Source of the DNA: Corynebacterium sp. Marseille-P4321
GTDB lineage: Bacteria; Actinomycetota; Actinomycetes; Mycobacteriales; Mycobacteriaceae
DNA length: 64,000 nucleotides
NCBI RefSeq assembly: GCF_903645305.1
Contig: NZ_CAHJXO010000001.1
Span: 124,001 to 188,000 of the forward strand
Direction: 5' to 3'
Shown here: piece after piece, positions 15,822-25,720 of the stretch
How the letters are laid out: each line of letters begins with the position of its first letter
Numbering within the stretch: the first letter of the stretch is position 1
Program-made: the position numbers and the translations under genes
The notes under the pieces: generated by a model
Databases searched by the model: none
The model's input: only the letters and a program-made list of their open reading frames with translations
Told to the model about the DNA's origin: nothing

Positions 15822-16718
15822 TTACGCGTAGCGCTCATCCCGCTCGATGCGCGCGAGGTACTCCCGGTACGTCTCCTCCCTGCGGTTGGGCAACTGGCGC
15901 ACACCCGGATGCAGATTGATCAGTGTTTGTACCCGCGCGATGAACCTGGCTTTCGACTCGTGCCAACCGGTGCGCACGAACACCGCCCCGTGGTTTTGCA
16001 TCTGCACCTCGCGGTGCCGCTCCGACACGGTCAACGGGACCAGGTCGCCGTACGTGCCGTCTTTCTTCACCAGCCCGTCAGCTTCCACGGCGATGAACCC
16101 GTTGACCAGCATGTCCGCCCACGCGGTGGTGGGGGAGCCGTCGGGGTCCGCGATGTCGAAACCGATCTGGAACTCCAACGATTCCACCCCGGTCAGGCGC
16201 CCATCTGCGATAGCGCGCAACAGCGCGTCGCGTTTGATGGTTTCCAGCGGGCTTGCCGATAGGTCGCCGGAATACGCGATGAGCTCGCGGAACGCGCGGA
16301 TGCCTCGGCCGTTTGGCAGGGTCTCTGCCTGCTCCAGGAGTTGCTCGGTAGTGAGTTGGTACTGAAATCTCGCCGACTCTATTTCTACGAGTGCCTCCAT
16401 GCGCCCGTGGTATCGCAGAGCGTCGTAAAGACAGCGAATCCCCCTCGCTACCCGGACACCGTTCTTGGTGGTCCAGGCCTCTGGTGCGATGTCACCGCTG
16501 CGGTACACGCGGTCTTTGTACGTCTTCTTCGTTCCCCACGCTTTGGAAGTGCCCGGGAGAACCAGGTCAACGTCCTTCACCCATTTGTGCGTTTTGATCC
16601 CCCAAAGTCTCGCCCCCGCCGGGCCTGTGACCACGGCTTTAGTTGTACTTTGCGTCACTCGGTGTATCAGCTCGAGTTCTTCTCGGCGCTTCCGCTCATT
16701 GGTGTTCTCCCCATTCAT
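15822..16718 (-). CDS. Hypothetical protein, possible AbiEi/DUF559-like
   Basis: A protein of 298 residues, not confidently recognised. The N-terminal third contains VTGPAGARLWGIKTHKWV and DVDLVLPG, resembling the AbiEi-like proteins common in actinobacteria. The C-terminal third (FIAVEADGLVKKDG, then HREVQMQNHGAVFVRTGWHE) is reminiscent of the DUF559/Vsr-like nuclease fold, but the catalytic lysine is not clear. CATACT ends about 6 nt before ATG. It stands alone, flanked by a tandem repeat on one side and a repeat-rich intergenic region with DnaA-box-like sequences on the other. It could be an accessory gene; no toxin partner is next to it. Confidence 0.6.
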   Translation of the reverse strand: MNGENTNERKRREELELIHRVTQSTTKAVVTGPAGARLWGIKTHKWVKDVDLVLPGTSKAWGTKKTYKDRVYRSGDIAPEAWTTKNGVRVARGIRCLYDALRYHGRMEALVEIESARFQYQLTTEQLLEQAETLPNGRGIRAFRELIAYSGDLSASPLETIKRDALLRAIADGRLTGVESLEFQIGFDIADPDGSPTTAWADMLVNGFIAVEADGLVKKDGTYGDLVPLTVSERHREVQMQNHGAVFVRTGWHESKARFIARVQTLINLHPGVRQLPNRREETYREYLARIERDERYA

Positions 16719-16770
16719 GCGAGCAGTATGTACCGGGTTTCATAGCTTGGGAAGACCCCTCCTCGAAAAC

Positions 16771-16809
16771 TGTGGATAACCCGTTTCGGATCGCCCCGCC
16801 TGTGGATAA
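16771..16809. promoter_or_regulatory. Two perfect DnaA-box-like sequences 30 bp apart
   Basis: TGTGGATAA (the reverse complement of TTATCCACA) at 16771-16779 and 16801-16809, both followed by C, start to start exactly 30 bp. They lie 53-91 bp upstream of the hypothetical gene's start. No other perfect copy was seen in the window. Confidence 0.6.
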
Positions 16810-16821
16810 CTCGATCTGGAA

Positions 16822-16957
16822 ATCGAGGTCTACCGGTCCGACGTATCCCACTAGACCTCGATGAGCGTGCCTCCACATAACCCCAGGTCGTATGAGACTG
16901 ATGTGACACCGCGGGCATCGAGGTCTAGTGGCACCGCCCCGCCCGGTAGACCTCGAT
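16822..16957. repeat. REPIN-like element 1: two inverted 41-bp palindromic repeats
   Basis: Two 41-bp units, 16822-16862 and 16917-16957, each have perfect 11-bp arms ATCGAGGTCTA and TAGACCTCGAT. They are asymmetric inside (CCGG next to one arm, GTGG next to the other) and lie in opposite orientation, 95 bp start to start. Together with the DnaA-like boxes they fill most of the 336-bp gene-free stretch between the hypothetical gene (start 16718) and glpK (start 17055). The rest holds one GCTTATCGACG (16970) and the glpK promoter (TAGAAT at 17042). Confidence 0.85.
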
Positions 16958-17054
16958 GCAGGAGCAGTTGCTTATCGACGCCCACCTGGCCACCTCACTG
17001 CCATCGGCCATCCCGCACCCGGGCCAGCGACCCGCGCACCCTAGAATCATCCCC

Positions 17055-18515
17055 ATGCCTCTCCTCGCCGCGATTGACCAGGGCACCACTTCGACGCGCG
17101 TGTGCATCACTGACGCTGACGGCCACGTGGTCTCGCAAGCGCAGTTCGAGCACGCCCAGCACATGCCGCGCCAGGGCTGGGTGGAGCACGACGCGGCGGA
17201 GATCTGGCGCAACACCCGCCGCGCGTTGAGCGAGGCGATGGCGGAGCAGGATATCGCGGAGGACGATGTCGCCGCGCTCGGTTTGACCAACCAGCGGGAA
17301 ACGGCGGTGGTGTGGGAGAAGAAGACAGGCAAGCCGATCTACAACGCGATCGTGTGGCAGGACACGCGCACGAATCACGACGGGGATGTGTACCGCTACC
17401 AGCAGAAAACGGGCCTGCTGCACAATTCGTATCCGGCAGCGCCGAAGTGGGCGTGGATCCTGGACAACGTGGAGGGGGCGCGTGAGCGGGCGGAGCGCGG
17501 GGAGCTTCTGGCGGGGACGATTGATTCGTGGCTGATCTGGAACCTCACGGGCGGTTCGCGGGAGCCGGAGCACGCGCTGCATGTCACGGATGTGACGAAC
17601 GCGTCGCGCACGCTGCTCATGGATTTACGCACGCTGGACTGGGACGATGATCTTTGCGAAGCGTTGCGGGTGCCGAGGAAGATGTTGCCGGAGATTAGGC
17701 CGTCGATAGGCTATTTCGGCAAAATCCGCCGCCGTGGCCCGCTGGCTGGTGTGCCGATTACGGGCGTGCTGGGCGACCAGCAGGCGGCGCTGTTCGGCCA
17801 GAATTGCCTGCAGGAAAACGACGCGAAGATGACGTACGGCACGGGCCTGTTTATGTTGCTGAACACGGGTTCGGAGCCGCGGATTAGCGAAAATGGCCTG
17901 CTCACCACTGTCGCGTACCAGATTGACGGTGAGGAGCCGGTGTACGCGCAGGAGGGCTCGGTGGCGGTTGGCGGCAGCTTGATCCAGTGGCTGCGCGACC
18001 AGCTTGGCATCCTCAAATCAGCAGCGGAGACGGAAACGCTTGCAGCGCAGGTGCCCGATAGCGGCGGCGTGGTGATCGTCCCGGCATTTTCCGGCCTGTT
18101 CGCGCCGCGGTGGCGCCCGGATGCCCGCGGTGTGATTGTGGGTCTGACCAGATTCGCGGATAAGCGCCACATCGCCCGCGCGGCGTTAGAGGCTACGTGC
18201 TTGCAGGCGCGCGAGGTGGTGTGCGCGATGGGCGGCGACCCGGATCGCCTGCGCGTGGACGGCGGCATGACGGCGAATAACTTGCTCATGCAGATGCAGG
18301 CGGACATTTTGGGGATCACGGTGCAGCGCCCCGCGAACATTGAGACGACGGTGATGGGTGCGGCGTCGGCGGCGGGCATGGGCATTTCGCTTATCGACGC
18401 TCCGTTGTCACTCGGCCCCACCACCACCTGGAATAGCGAAATGGCCGGCCCCGAGAGGGACCGGCTGGTTTCGGCGTGGGAGGACGCGGTGGGCCGCTCC
18501 CTGGGGCTGGCCTAG
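17055..18515 (+). CDS. glpK: Glycerol kinase
   Basis: An FGGY-family kinase of 486 residues that phosphorylates glycerol to sn-glycerol 3-phosphate. The phosphate-1 motif is in [13 protein letters not shown] at the N-terminus, [13 protein letters not shown] near 237 is characteristic, and the adenosine-binding region [12 protein letters not shown] is near 403. Start 17055 is chosen because the protein family begins here and TAGAAT sits 7 nt upstream (leaderless); the frame stays open upstream to 16956 through the repeat region. It converges with the amidase gene, 10 bp between stops. No glpF or glpD is adjacent. Confidence 0.95.
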   Translation: MPLLAAIDQGTTSTRVCITDADGHVVSQAQFEHAQHMPRQGWVEHDAAEIWRNTRRALSEAMAEQDIAEDDVAALGLTNQRETAVVWEKKTGKPIYNAIVWQDTRTNHDGDVYRYQQKTGLLHNSYPAAPKWAWILDNVEGARERAERGELLAGTIDSWLIWNLTGGSREPEHALHVTDVTNASRTLLMDLRTLDWDDDLCEALRVPRKMLPEIRPSIGYFGKIRRRGPLAGVPITGVLGDQQAALFGQNCLQENDAKMTYGTGLFMLLNTGSEPRISENGLLTTVAYQIDGEEPVYAQEGSVAVGGSLIQWLRDQLGILKSAAETETLAAQVPDSGGVVIVPAFSGLFAPRWRPDARGVIVGLTRFADKRHIARAALEATCLQAREVVCAMGGDPDRLRVDGGMTANNLLMQMQADILGITVQRPANIETTVMGAASAAGMGISLIDAPLSLGPTTTWNSEMAGPERDRLVSAWEDAVGRSLGLA

Positions 18516-18525
18516 CGGCGCCCGC

Positions 18526-20502
18526 TTACTTCACGTTGATGTTCACCGCGTTGTTGACGGGGTTGTACACGATGGAGCCGCCTTCGAAGTCCACGCGCAC
18601 CTCGTCCTTGGTGGGGTAGTAGCGGCGGGTGATCGGCATCCCCAGCGGGCCGACATCGAGGCCCTGCTGCAGCCAAGCTTCCGCGATCTTGCCCACGAGT
18701 TCGTAGATCTCGCCGTTCGAGTCGCGCACGGCCACGCCGCCGGAGTAGAGCGCCACGGCCGGGCCGGTCGGGCCGCCGACACCGGCAACGAGCTTGCCCA
18801 GGGTGGGTTCGAACTTGTACCACACCGCGGCGGCGTCGTTGGCGCCGAACGCCTTGAGCGCCGGGCCGACGGACGGGCTGACCTTGCGCGCGATGTCGGC
18901 GGCCTGCTGCAGGTTCAGCCCCGCCATGAGGTCCACGCCGGCGAGGTTTTGCATCTGCGGCATGATGTTCTGGCTGGCCAGGAAGAGCAGCAGCGCGCCG
19001 ACGGCGGTGCCGGCCACGGCGGCGATGGCCACCGGGTCTCCGGAGGAGAGCTTGGTCAGGGCGTCGCGTGCGGAGCCGACGGCGTCGGCGGCGCTGCCGT
19101 CGCCGGATGAGCCGTTGCCCTTCACCACCGTGGTGACGGTGCCGTCCGGGTTGACGGTGGTCTCGGTGTTGGAGCTCAGCGAGGACAGGTCGCCGACCGC
19201 GCCGGCGATGTCGGTGACCGCATCGACGGCGTTGGTGGCGTTCTGGGCGGCGTTGGCTGCAGCGCTCAGGCCGGAGCGGCCGCCGAGCGACTTGTACTTC
19301 GTGTTGGCGATGGTGCGAATAGTGCCCATTTGCGCGTACAGGTAGTCGCCGGGGCAGTCGTTGAAGTGGAAGTCGCGGTGCGCGTTGATGTTCGGGAACA
19401 TCTTGCCCTGGCCGGCGGCGAAGCGGGAGCCGTTGAAGTTGCCCTCGGCGTAGTGGTAGCTCGAGCCCATCGGGTCGAAGCCGGCGACGGCTGCCTTCCA
19501 GCCGATGATGTCGCCCATCGCCTGCAGCGCCGCCTGGGACGGGCGGGCGACCTCGTAGTTGCCCAGCATGGACACGCCCCAGGTGTTCTGGTTGAACGCG
19601 CCGACGTGCGCGCCCTGCGGGCCGCGGTCCATGCCGCCTGCGCGCCCTTCGTAGATGTTGCCGTACTTGTCCACCAGCGCGTGGTAGCCGATGTCGCCCC
19701 AGCCCAGATCGCGCGCGTGGTACTGCCAGATGCCGCGGACGATGCCCGGGGCCTGCGCCTCGGTGTAGTTGTTGGAGCCGGCGGTGTGGTGCACCGTGGC
19801 TGCGGTGGTGGGCTCGGAGTAGTACGGCGATTTGGAGGAGCTGGCGCCCCACTGCGCGCGGGTGATCACCTTCGGCATGCCGGAGGTGTAGCTGTCGGCA
19901 ACTGGGGCGATGCCGCCGTCGACGGTGCCGGTGCCACCGTCGAGGAACACGGCCTCGATGTCCTTGGCGGTGGTGGGCGCGTTGGAGTCGGTGCGGGCGC
20001 GGTCGAGGAGGTCGACGTTGCCGGTGGACACCTGGATGCGCTTGGTGCTGCCCACGAAGATCGGTTCGGTGCCGAAGGTGGTGGCGCCGGTCGGCGGGGT
20101 CGCCTGGTCCATTTCGTACCACTCACCCCAGGAACCGTCCGGCTGTTGGGCGCGCACGAAGGCGACGATGTCGCGGTCGCCGGTCCAGGTCAGGCCGATC
20201 ATGGAGAACTCGCGGTCGTTGGTGAACTCTTTCACCACGCGACGGACCTCGTCTTCTTCGCCGCCCTGGGTGCGCACAGCTGCGTCGTTGACGGTGATGT
20301 TCGCGCCGTCGGCGAGAGTCTTCTCCGCGGTGTAGACCTCCGGGGCGCCAGCGCCGAGGGACTGCACCGGTAGGATGCGCCCGCCGCTTGCGGCATGCAC
20401 AGCGACGAGCGATGCGATGAGGATTGCGGACAGGATCGCAGTGAACATGGCGGCCCGGCCGGGCTTGGCCGATGCGCCTGCGAGGGTTCGGCGTTGCTGC
20501 AC
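18526..20502 (-). CDS. Secreted N-acetylmuramoyl-L-alanine amidase (PGRP fold) with LGFP repeats
   Basis: An exported protein of 658 residues. It has an N-terminal signal or anchor (MFTAILSAILIASLVAVHAA), a domain of about 150 residues, then an amidase_2/PGRP domain starting KVITRAQWGAS with zinc ligands in TVHHTAGSNNYTEAQ and NAHRDFHFNDCPGDYLY. A Ser/Ala-rich low-complexity stretch and a hydrophobic segment follow (VAIAAVAGTAVGALLLFLAS). The C-terminus has LGFP-type repeats (GGPTGPAVALYSGGVAV, LGMPITRRYYPTKDEV). It would cleave or bind peptidoglycan stems, anchored to the envelope. GTG 20502 is preferred over the upstream ATG because AGGAG lies 7 nt before it. Confidence 0.88.
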   Translation of the reverse strand: MQQRRTLAGASAKPGRAAMFTAILSAILIASLVAVHAASGGRILPVQSLGAGAPEVYTAEKTLADGANITVNDAAVRTQGGEEDEVRRVVKEFTNDREFSMIGLTWTGDRDIVAFVRAQQPDGSWGEWYEMDQATPPTGATTFGTEPIFVGSTKRIQVSTGNVDLLDRARTDSNAPTTAKDIEAVFLDGGTGTVDGGIAPVADSYTSGMPKVITRAQWGASSSKSPYYSEPTTAATVHHTAGSNNYTEAQAPGIVRGIWQYHARDLGWGDIGYHALVDKYGNIYEGRAGGMDRGPQGAHVGAFNQNTWGVSMLGNYEVARPSQAALQAMGDIIGWKAAVAGFDPMGSSYHYAEGNFNGSRFAAGQGKMFPNINAHRDFHFNDCPGDYLYAQMGTIRTIANTKYKSLGGRSGLSAAANAAQNATNAVDAVTDIAGAVGDLSSLSSNTETTVNPDGTVTTVVKGNGSSGDGSAADAVGSARDALTKLSSGDPVAIAAVAGTAVGALLLFLASQNIMPQMQNLAGVDLMAGLNLQQAADIARKVSPSVGPALKAFGANDAAAVWYKFEPTLGKLVAGVGGPTGPAVALYSGGVAVRDSNGEIYELVGKIAEAWLQQGLDVGPLGMPITRRYYPTKDEVRVDFEGGSIVYNPVNNAVNINVK

Positions 20503-20570
20503 AGTTACACTCCTGGTGCTTTTGGGATTATGGGGACAATTGTGACTAGAGCGCAGTGTAGTGCAAGTTG

Positions 20571-21847
<1,277 letters not shown>

Positions 21848-21856
21848 GAGGTACTT

Positions 21857-22105
21857 GTGGGCACCGAGATTTTCGTCCACCCCGACTGTCCCGACTGCAC
21901 GGACGTGATCGCGCAGTTCCAGGCAGACCCGCAGGTGTTCGGCGACGCGGAACTTCTCGACGTCACCAACCTGCCCAACCTCAAACGCTTCCTCACCCTG
22001 CGCGACTCGCTCGACGGGTTCGCAGACGTGCGCGCCACCGGCAAGATCGGTGTGCCGTCCAAGGTGATCGACGGCACGACGGTCGAGTTCCCCGGCGAGG
22101 TGTAG
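21857..22105 (+). CDS. Small glutaredoxin/thioredoxin-like protein
   Basis: A protein of 82 residues with a CPDC redox motif near the start (FVHPDCPDCTDVIAQF) and a cis-Pro-like GVPSKVIDG later, as in glutaredoxin-fold proteins. GTG 21857 has AGGAGG 5 nt upstream, and the gene begins 9 bp after the glf stop, so it is probably co-transcribed with glf. Its target is unknown. Confidence 0.78.
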   Translation: MGTEIFVHPDCPDCTDVIAQFQADPQVFGDAELLDVTNLPNLKRFLTLRDSLDGFADVRATGKIGVPSKVIDGTTVEFPGEV

Positions 22106-22146
22106 CCGGCCTCGGCTGCTCGGCGGCTCGGCGGTTCGGCGGCCCA

Positions 22147-22211
22147 GTGCTGGGGCGCGGTGCTCGGGCGCGGTGCTGGGGCGCGGTGCTGAGGCGCGGT
22201 GCTGGGTGGCT
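22147..22211. repeat. 13-bp tandem repeat, about 5 copies, in a 682-bp gene-free region
   Basis: Units of GTGCTGGGGCGCG start at 22147, 22160, 22173, 22186 and 22199 with single-base differences. The stretch 22106-22787 has no convincing gene. It holds this array, two inverted repeats (22256-22368 and 22501-22583), a direct repeat of a CBS gene end (22608-22669) and the iron-regulated promoter (22757-22787). Confidence 0.85.
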
Positions 22212-22255
22212 GGGACGCCCGCCCCGCCCCGCCGTCCGGCCTTGCCCTTTTCGTC

Positions 22256-22368
22256 GATGGCGATAGCTCGATGTCGATAGTTCCTGGTCACGGCGTTTTC
22301 GCGTTTCTCGTCGCACCACAGGCTAAAACTCGCTGACCTGCAAGTATTGTCATCGAGCTATCGACATC
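22256..22368. repeat. 113-bp element with 18-bp terminal inverted repeats
   Basis: GATGGCGATAGCTCGATG at 22256-22273 and CATCGAGCTATCGACATC at 22351-22368 are inverted copies with 17 of 18 matches. The 77-bp interior has no open frame. It looks like a short non-autonomous element or a relic of one. Confidence 0.6.
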
Positions 22369-22500
22369 AAGGTTTCGGCATGAACTAGCACCTCATCAAA
22401 ACGCTGGCCAGGTTGTGGGTGATAACCACGCTTCCTGACCGGCTGATGAGCGCGATCGTGTCAAGAATGGCAGCTCCGGTCGATCGGCCGGTCGAGTTAT

Positions 22501-22583
22501 AAACAACTCCAAACAACTAGTCTGACCTGCGGCGATGGGCTTATTTCGGGTCAGTTTTATAGCGAGTTGTTTCAGAGTTGTTT
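22501..22583. repeat. Imperfect inverted repeat with AACAACT motifs
   Basis: AAACAACTCCAAACAACT (22501-22518) faces AGTTGTTTCAGAGTTGTTT (22565-22583), pairing with one bulge. The stretch is AT-rich compared with the flanking genes. Confidence 0.5.
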
Positions 22584-22607
22584 TAAATAACTCCGGAACA
22601 ACTTTTG

Positions 22608-22669
22608 CTAGGCGCTTGGGACCGGGGCGACGAACGTCGAGACGAGGTACCGGTTGATGTCCGGGCGGG
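22608..22669 (-). pseudogene. Left direct repeat: remnant of a CBS-domain gene 3' end
   Basis: On the minus strand this reads DINRYLVSTFVAPVPSA and a stop, matching DINRYLVSTFIDPVPSA at 27562-27623. A 30-bp core (22632-22661 and 27586-27615) is identical and about 56 of 62 bp match overall. Homology fades upstream. The two copies bound the iron-uptake cassette in direct orientation. Confidence 0.75.
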
Positions 22670-22756
22670 TATCGTGTCCGTGCCGTCACCTGCTTTGAAG
22701 GTGGCTAGCCACTCCAGCTACGCGGGCGCTAGAAGACAGTGTGCTTCACACTTTCA

Positions 22757-22787
22757 TTAGGTTAGGCAAGCCTATATAATCCGCAGG
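22757..22787 (+). promoter_or_regulatory. DtxR box and promoter of the siderophore uptake operon
   Basis: TTAGGTTAGGCAAGCCTAT (22757-22775) matches 16 of 19 positions of the DtxR consensus TWAGGTTAGSCTAACCTWA. It overlaps TATAAT (22775-22780), which lies 7 nt before the GTG start at 22788, so the transcript is probably leaderless and repressed by DtxR-Fe(II). Confidence 0.82.
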
Positions 22788-23690
22788 GTGAGTTTTAGGC
22801 CTTTTCCTGCAACCGTCGTCCGGAGTGAACGTATTGCACCGAGTTTCCAGCGGGTGACGTTCACCGGGGTTGACGCCATGGGGCCCGCCGTTCCGATCAG
22901 AGATTTGCGTATCAAGCTGCTGATCCCCCCTGCCAGCGGTCTGTTCGAGCTTCCCGAAGAGGGGTGGTGGGACACATGGCGTGCGATGCCGGAGCACATG
23001 CGCGGACATCTGCGTACCTATTCCATTCGGGAGTTCCGGCGAAGTGCTGACAGCCCTGACGAAGTGGATGTGGATTTTGTTCTGCACAGCGATAGTCCCG
23101 GTCCCGCCTCGGCGTGGGCACAAGACGCACACCCTGGACAGCAGCTGCTGATTATTGGACCAACACGCGCCGATGATTCCGGTGTTGGTATTGAATTTAA
23201 CCCCGGATCTGCTGTGGTTGCCCGTCTTTACGGCGATGAAACCGCGTTGCCCGCAATGGCTCGTATCTTGGAGGATTGGCCCGAGGGGCTCACCGGTTCG
23301 GTTGATATCGAGGTGCCCGCCGGCAATTACCTGCCCATCGACTCTCCTTCACAGGTTGATGTCCGTTGGCATTTTCGTGCAGAGGGGGACTTCGACTACG
23401 GAGGCTTGCTTCTTGCGCAGCTGAAACAGGAAGTTGGATCCCGTTGTGCCTCCGCTTCGTTGGAAACTGGAAAATCTGGCCTTGTGGATGAAGCCCAGCT
23501 CGATGAAGTCTGGGAGACACCCACGTATTCCAGCAGTGGAGAATTGATAGGTCCCACGTTGGGTAGTGCAGGGCACACCTACTACTGGATCGCTGGGAAG
23601 AATACGGCTGTGACGGCGATGCGGCGGCTTCTGGTGGGTGAGGCGGGAGTGCCTCGCCACCACGTGTCGTTCATGGGGTACTGGCGGTAA
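22788..23690 (+). CDS. Siderophore-interacting protein (FAD-binding ferric-siderophore reductase)
   Basis: A protein of 300 residues of the ViuB/SIP family, which reduces ferric siderophores in the cytosol to release iron. The FAD-binding domain includes FQRVTFTGVDAMGP and RTYSIREFRR (RxYS-type motif, near 80). The C-terminal NAD(P)H-binding half ends AGKNTAVTAMRRLLVGEAGV and FMGYWR, typical of the family. The GTG start is directly downstream of a DtxR box and TATAAT. It is first in an operon with two permeases and an ATPase. Base composition is visibly lower in GC than the flanking cell-wall genes. Confidence 0.92.
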   Translation: MSFRPFPATVVRSERIAPSFQRVTFTGVDAMGPAVPIRDLRIKLLIPPASGLFELPEEGWWDTWRAMPEHMRGHLRTYSIREFRRSADSPDEVDVDFVLHSDSPGPASAWAQDAHPGQQLLIIGPTRADDSGVGIEFNPGSAVVARLYGDETALPAMARILEDWPEGLTGSVDIEVPAGNYLPIDSPSQVDVRWHFRAEGDFDYGGLLLAQLKQEVGSRCASASLETGKSGLVDEAQLDEVWETPTYSSSGELIGPTLGSAGHTYYWIAGKNTAVTAMRRLLVGEAGVPRHHVSFMGYWR

Positions 23691-23702
23691 CGGAGTAACA
23701 GC

Positions 23703-24725
23703 GTGACTAAACGTGTTGGGCTTGTCGTCTTCCTTGTGGTTTCCACTGTGTGTGCAGCGCTGGTGTCGCTGTTGATCGGGGCGCGCGAAATGGGTTTCGA
23801 GGCAACGGTGAGCGCGGTTCGTAATGGACTCATGCTGGCGTTCTCGGGCGCAACCGAACAACTTGAGATGTCCAGTGATGAGGCGAAGATCATCGCGCAA
23901 CTCCGTGTTCCGCGCACCCTACTTGGTCTGTTGGTGGGGGCAGCGCTGGGCACCGCGGGCGCACTGCTGCAGGGACACACCCGAAACCCGCTCGCAGACA
24001 CAAACCTGCTAGGTGTAGGTCCTGGCGCCGCCCTTGCGGTGGCGGCAGCCATTTCCTTTCATGGCTCAATGACGGTGTTGGGCACTGTCGGGGTGGGATT
24101 CCTCGGCGCAGTACTTGCGGTAGCGCTTGTTTTCTTGCTCAGCGTGAGAAGCCTGGGATCGAGCCCGATCATGGTTGTGCTCGGTGGTTCTGCGCTGGGC
24201 GCGGTTTGTAGTGCGCTTACCAGTGGCATCGTGCTGACGAATACACAAAGCCTCAACGAGATGCGGTTTTGGACGGCAGGCGCTATTGCTGGGCGCGACA
24301 TGCAAGTGGTCGCGGTGCTCGCACCGGTGATTCTCCTCGGGCTTGTGGGGGCCTTTGCTACGGCAAATCGGGTGAACCTCCTGAACTTAGGAGACGATGT
24401 GGCAAGTGCCCTTGGCGTAAGAGTCCCCATCACGCGAGCTGTAGGCATTGTTCTTGTCGCATTGCTCACGGGTGCCGCGGTGGCTGGGGCGGGCCCAATC
24501 GGGTTCGTCGGCCTGGTGGTTCCGCACCTCGTGCGTAGCCTCACCGGCCCGGACTACCGCTGGGTGCTGCCGTGTTCCGCGCTGGCTGGAGCGACGTTGC
24601 TCTTACTCGCTGACGTTATTGGTCGCGTCATCGCGCGCCCTGGAGAATTGCAGGTCGGCATCACGCTTGCCTTCGTTGGAGCCCCATTTGCACTGCATAT
24701 CTTGCGGAAAGGGGCGAATCGCTGA
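23703..24725 (+). CDS. FecCD-family iron-siderophore ABC permease 1
   Basis: An inner-membrane permease subunit of 340 residues with about ten hydrophobic segments. Family blocks are RVPRTLLGLLVGAALGTAGA with the coupling region LLQGHTRNPLADTNLLG (about 84-100), and GFVGLVVPHLVRSLTGPDYRW (about 266-286, key part GLVVPHLVR). GTG 23703 has GGAG 7 nt upstream. The stop overlaps the next ATG (TGATG), so the two permeases are translationally coupled and probably form a heterodimer. Confidence 0.94.
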   Translation: MTKRVGLVVFLVVSTVCAALVSLLIGAREMGFEATVSAVRNGLMLAFSGATEQLEMSSDEAKIIAQLRVPRTLLGLLVGAALGTAGALLQGHTRNPLADTNLLGVGPGAALAVAAAISFHGSMTVLGTVGVGFLGAVLAVALVFLLSVRSLGSSPIMVVLGGSALGAVCSALTSGIVLTNTQSLNEMRFWTAGAIAGRDMQVVAVLAPVILLGLVGAFATANRVNLLNLGDDVASALGVRVPITRAVGIVLVALLTGAAVAGAGPIGFVGLVVPHLVRSLTGPDYRWVLPCSALAGATLLLLADVIGRVIARPGELQVGITLAFVGAPFALHILRKGANR

Positions 24726-25720
24726 TGCGGGTTTTCGCGATAAACGCTGCTCTTGCGGTGCTGGCCCTAGCCGCTGCCCTCGGGGGCGTGATGGTTGGAG
24801 ATTTCGAGCTATCAGTTCGAGACGTAGTCTCTGCCCTTATGGGCCAAACCACGGAGTTGGCCCGGACTGTAGTTCTTGAGTGGCGCCTGCCACGAGTGGT
24901 TACGGCGCTGGGTGTAGGTGCTGCGCTGGGCTTTGCCGGGGCGATCTTCCAGACCATTACAAGGAACCCGCTGGCGAGCCCGGACATCTTGGGGGTCACC
25001 TCGGGCGCCTCTGCTTTCGCTTTGACCGCGTTACTCGCTGGTGGAAGTACCGGGATGATGTTGCGTGGACTGGGAGTACCACTCAGCGCATTCCTCGGTG
25101 GAGTGGCAGTATCTGCTGCAATCTGGTGGCTGAGCCGTGGTGCAGGTTTAGGGTCCTTCCAGCTTGTTTTTGCCGGCACCATCATCAATGCGCTGGCGAT
25201 GGCTTATAACTCGTTCTTGCTTGTTCGCGCCGACTATCGGGATGTTGGCAAGGCGCAGGCGTGGATAACCGGTTCAGTGGGTTCCTCTAGTTGGCACGAT
25301 GTCCTCGCAGTACTCATTGCGCTGGCAGTTGTTATTCCACTGTTGCGGTGGGCAGCCTTCAAACTTGAGGCGCTCTCTCTTGGGGAGGCCACTGCTGCTG
25401 GCCTCGGGGTAGAGCCCCGCCGTACCCAGCTCATCCTCATGATGATGGCTGTAATGCTGGCATCGATGGGCGTTGCAGCGTCTGGGCCGATAGCGTTCGT
25501 GGCGTTTGTCGCACCACAGATCGGACACAAGCTCGCACATGCAGCAACGCCGCCATTAGGAACCGCGATGCTTACTGGCGCGGCGATCGTATCTGTTGCT
25601 GACTTGGCGTTGCGAGTCCTGGTGCCGGGGAACCTGCCGGTGGGGATAGCCACAACTGTAATTGGTGGCGTAGTGCTGCTTTACACGCTGTTGAGTGCAA
25701 CACGAAAGGTGTCCATATGA
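24725..25720 (+). CDS. FecCD-family iron-siderophore ABC permease 2
   Basis: A permease subunit of 331 residues with the same fold as its upstream partner: RLPRVVTALGVGAALGFAGA, FQTITRNPLASPDILGV (about 78-94) and FVAFVAPQIGHKLAH near 258. Its start overlaps the stop of permease 1 and its own stop overlaps the ATPase start (ATGATG), so the order is fixed for stoichiometric synthesis. Confidence 0.94.
   Translation: MRVFAINAALAVLALAAALGGVMVGDFELSVRDVVSALMGQTTELARTVVLEWRLPRVVTALGVGAALGFAGAIFQTITRNPLASPDILGVTSGASAFALTALLAGGSTGMMLRGLGVPLSAFLGGVAVSAAIWWLSRGAGLGSFQLVFAGTIINALAMAYNSFLLVRADYRDVGKAQAWITGSVGSSSWHDVLAVLIALAVVIPLLRWAAFKLEALSLGEATAAGLGVEPRRTQLILMMMAVMLASMGVAASGPIAFVAFVAPQIGHKLAHAATPPLGTAMLTGAAIVSVADLALRVLVPGNLPVGIATTVIGGVVLLYTLLSATRKVSI

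Noticed and set aside
22396-22689. 97-codon minus-strand frame in the 22.1-22.8 kb gap
   Set aside because: It reads the CBS gene remnant in the wrong frame and otherwise has no recognisable feature.
22680-22760. Possible tRNA before the iron cassette as an integration site
   Set aside because: The sequence cannot be folded by eye into a cloverleaf and lacks the T-loop GTTCRA motif.
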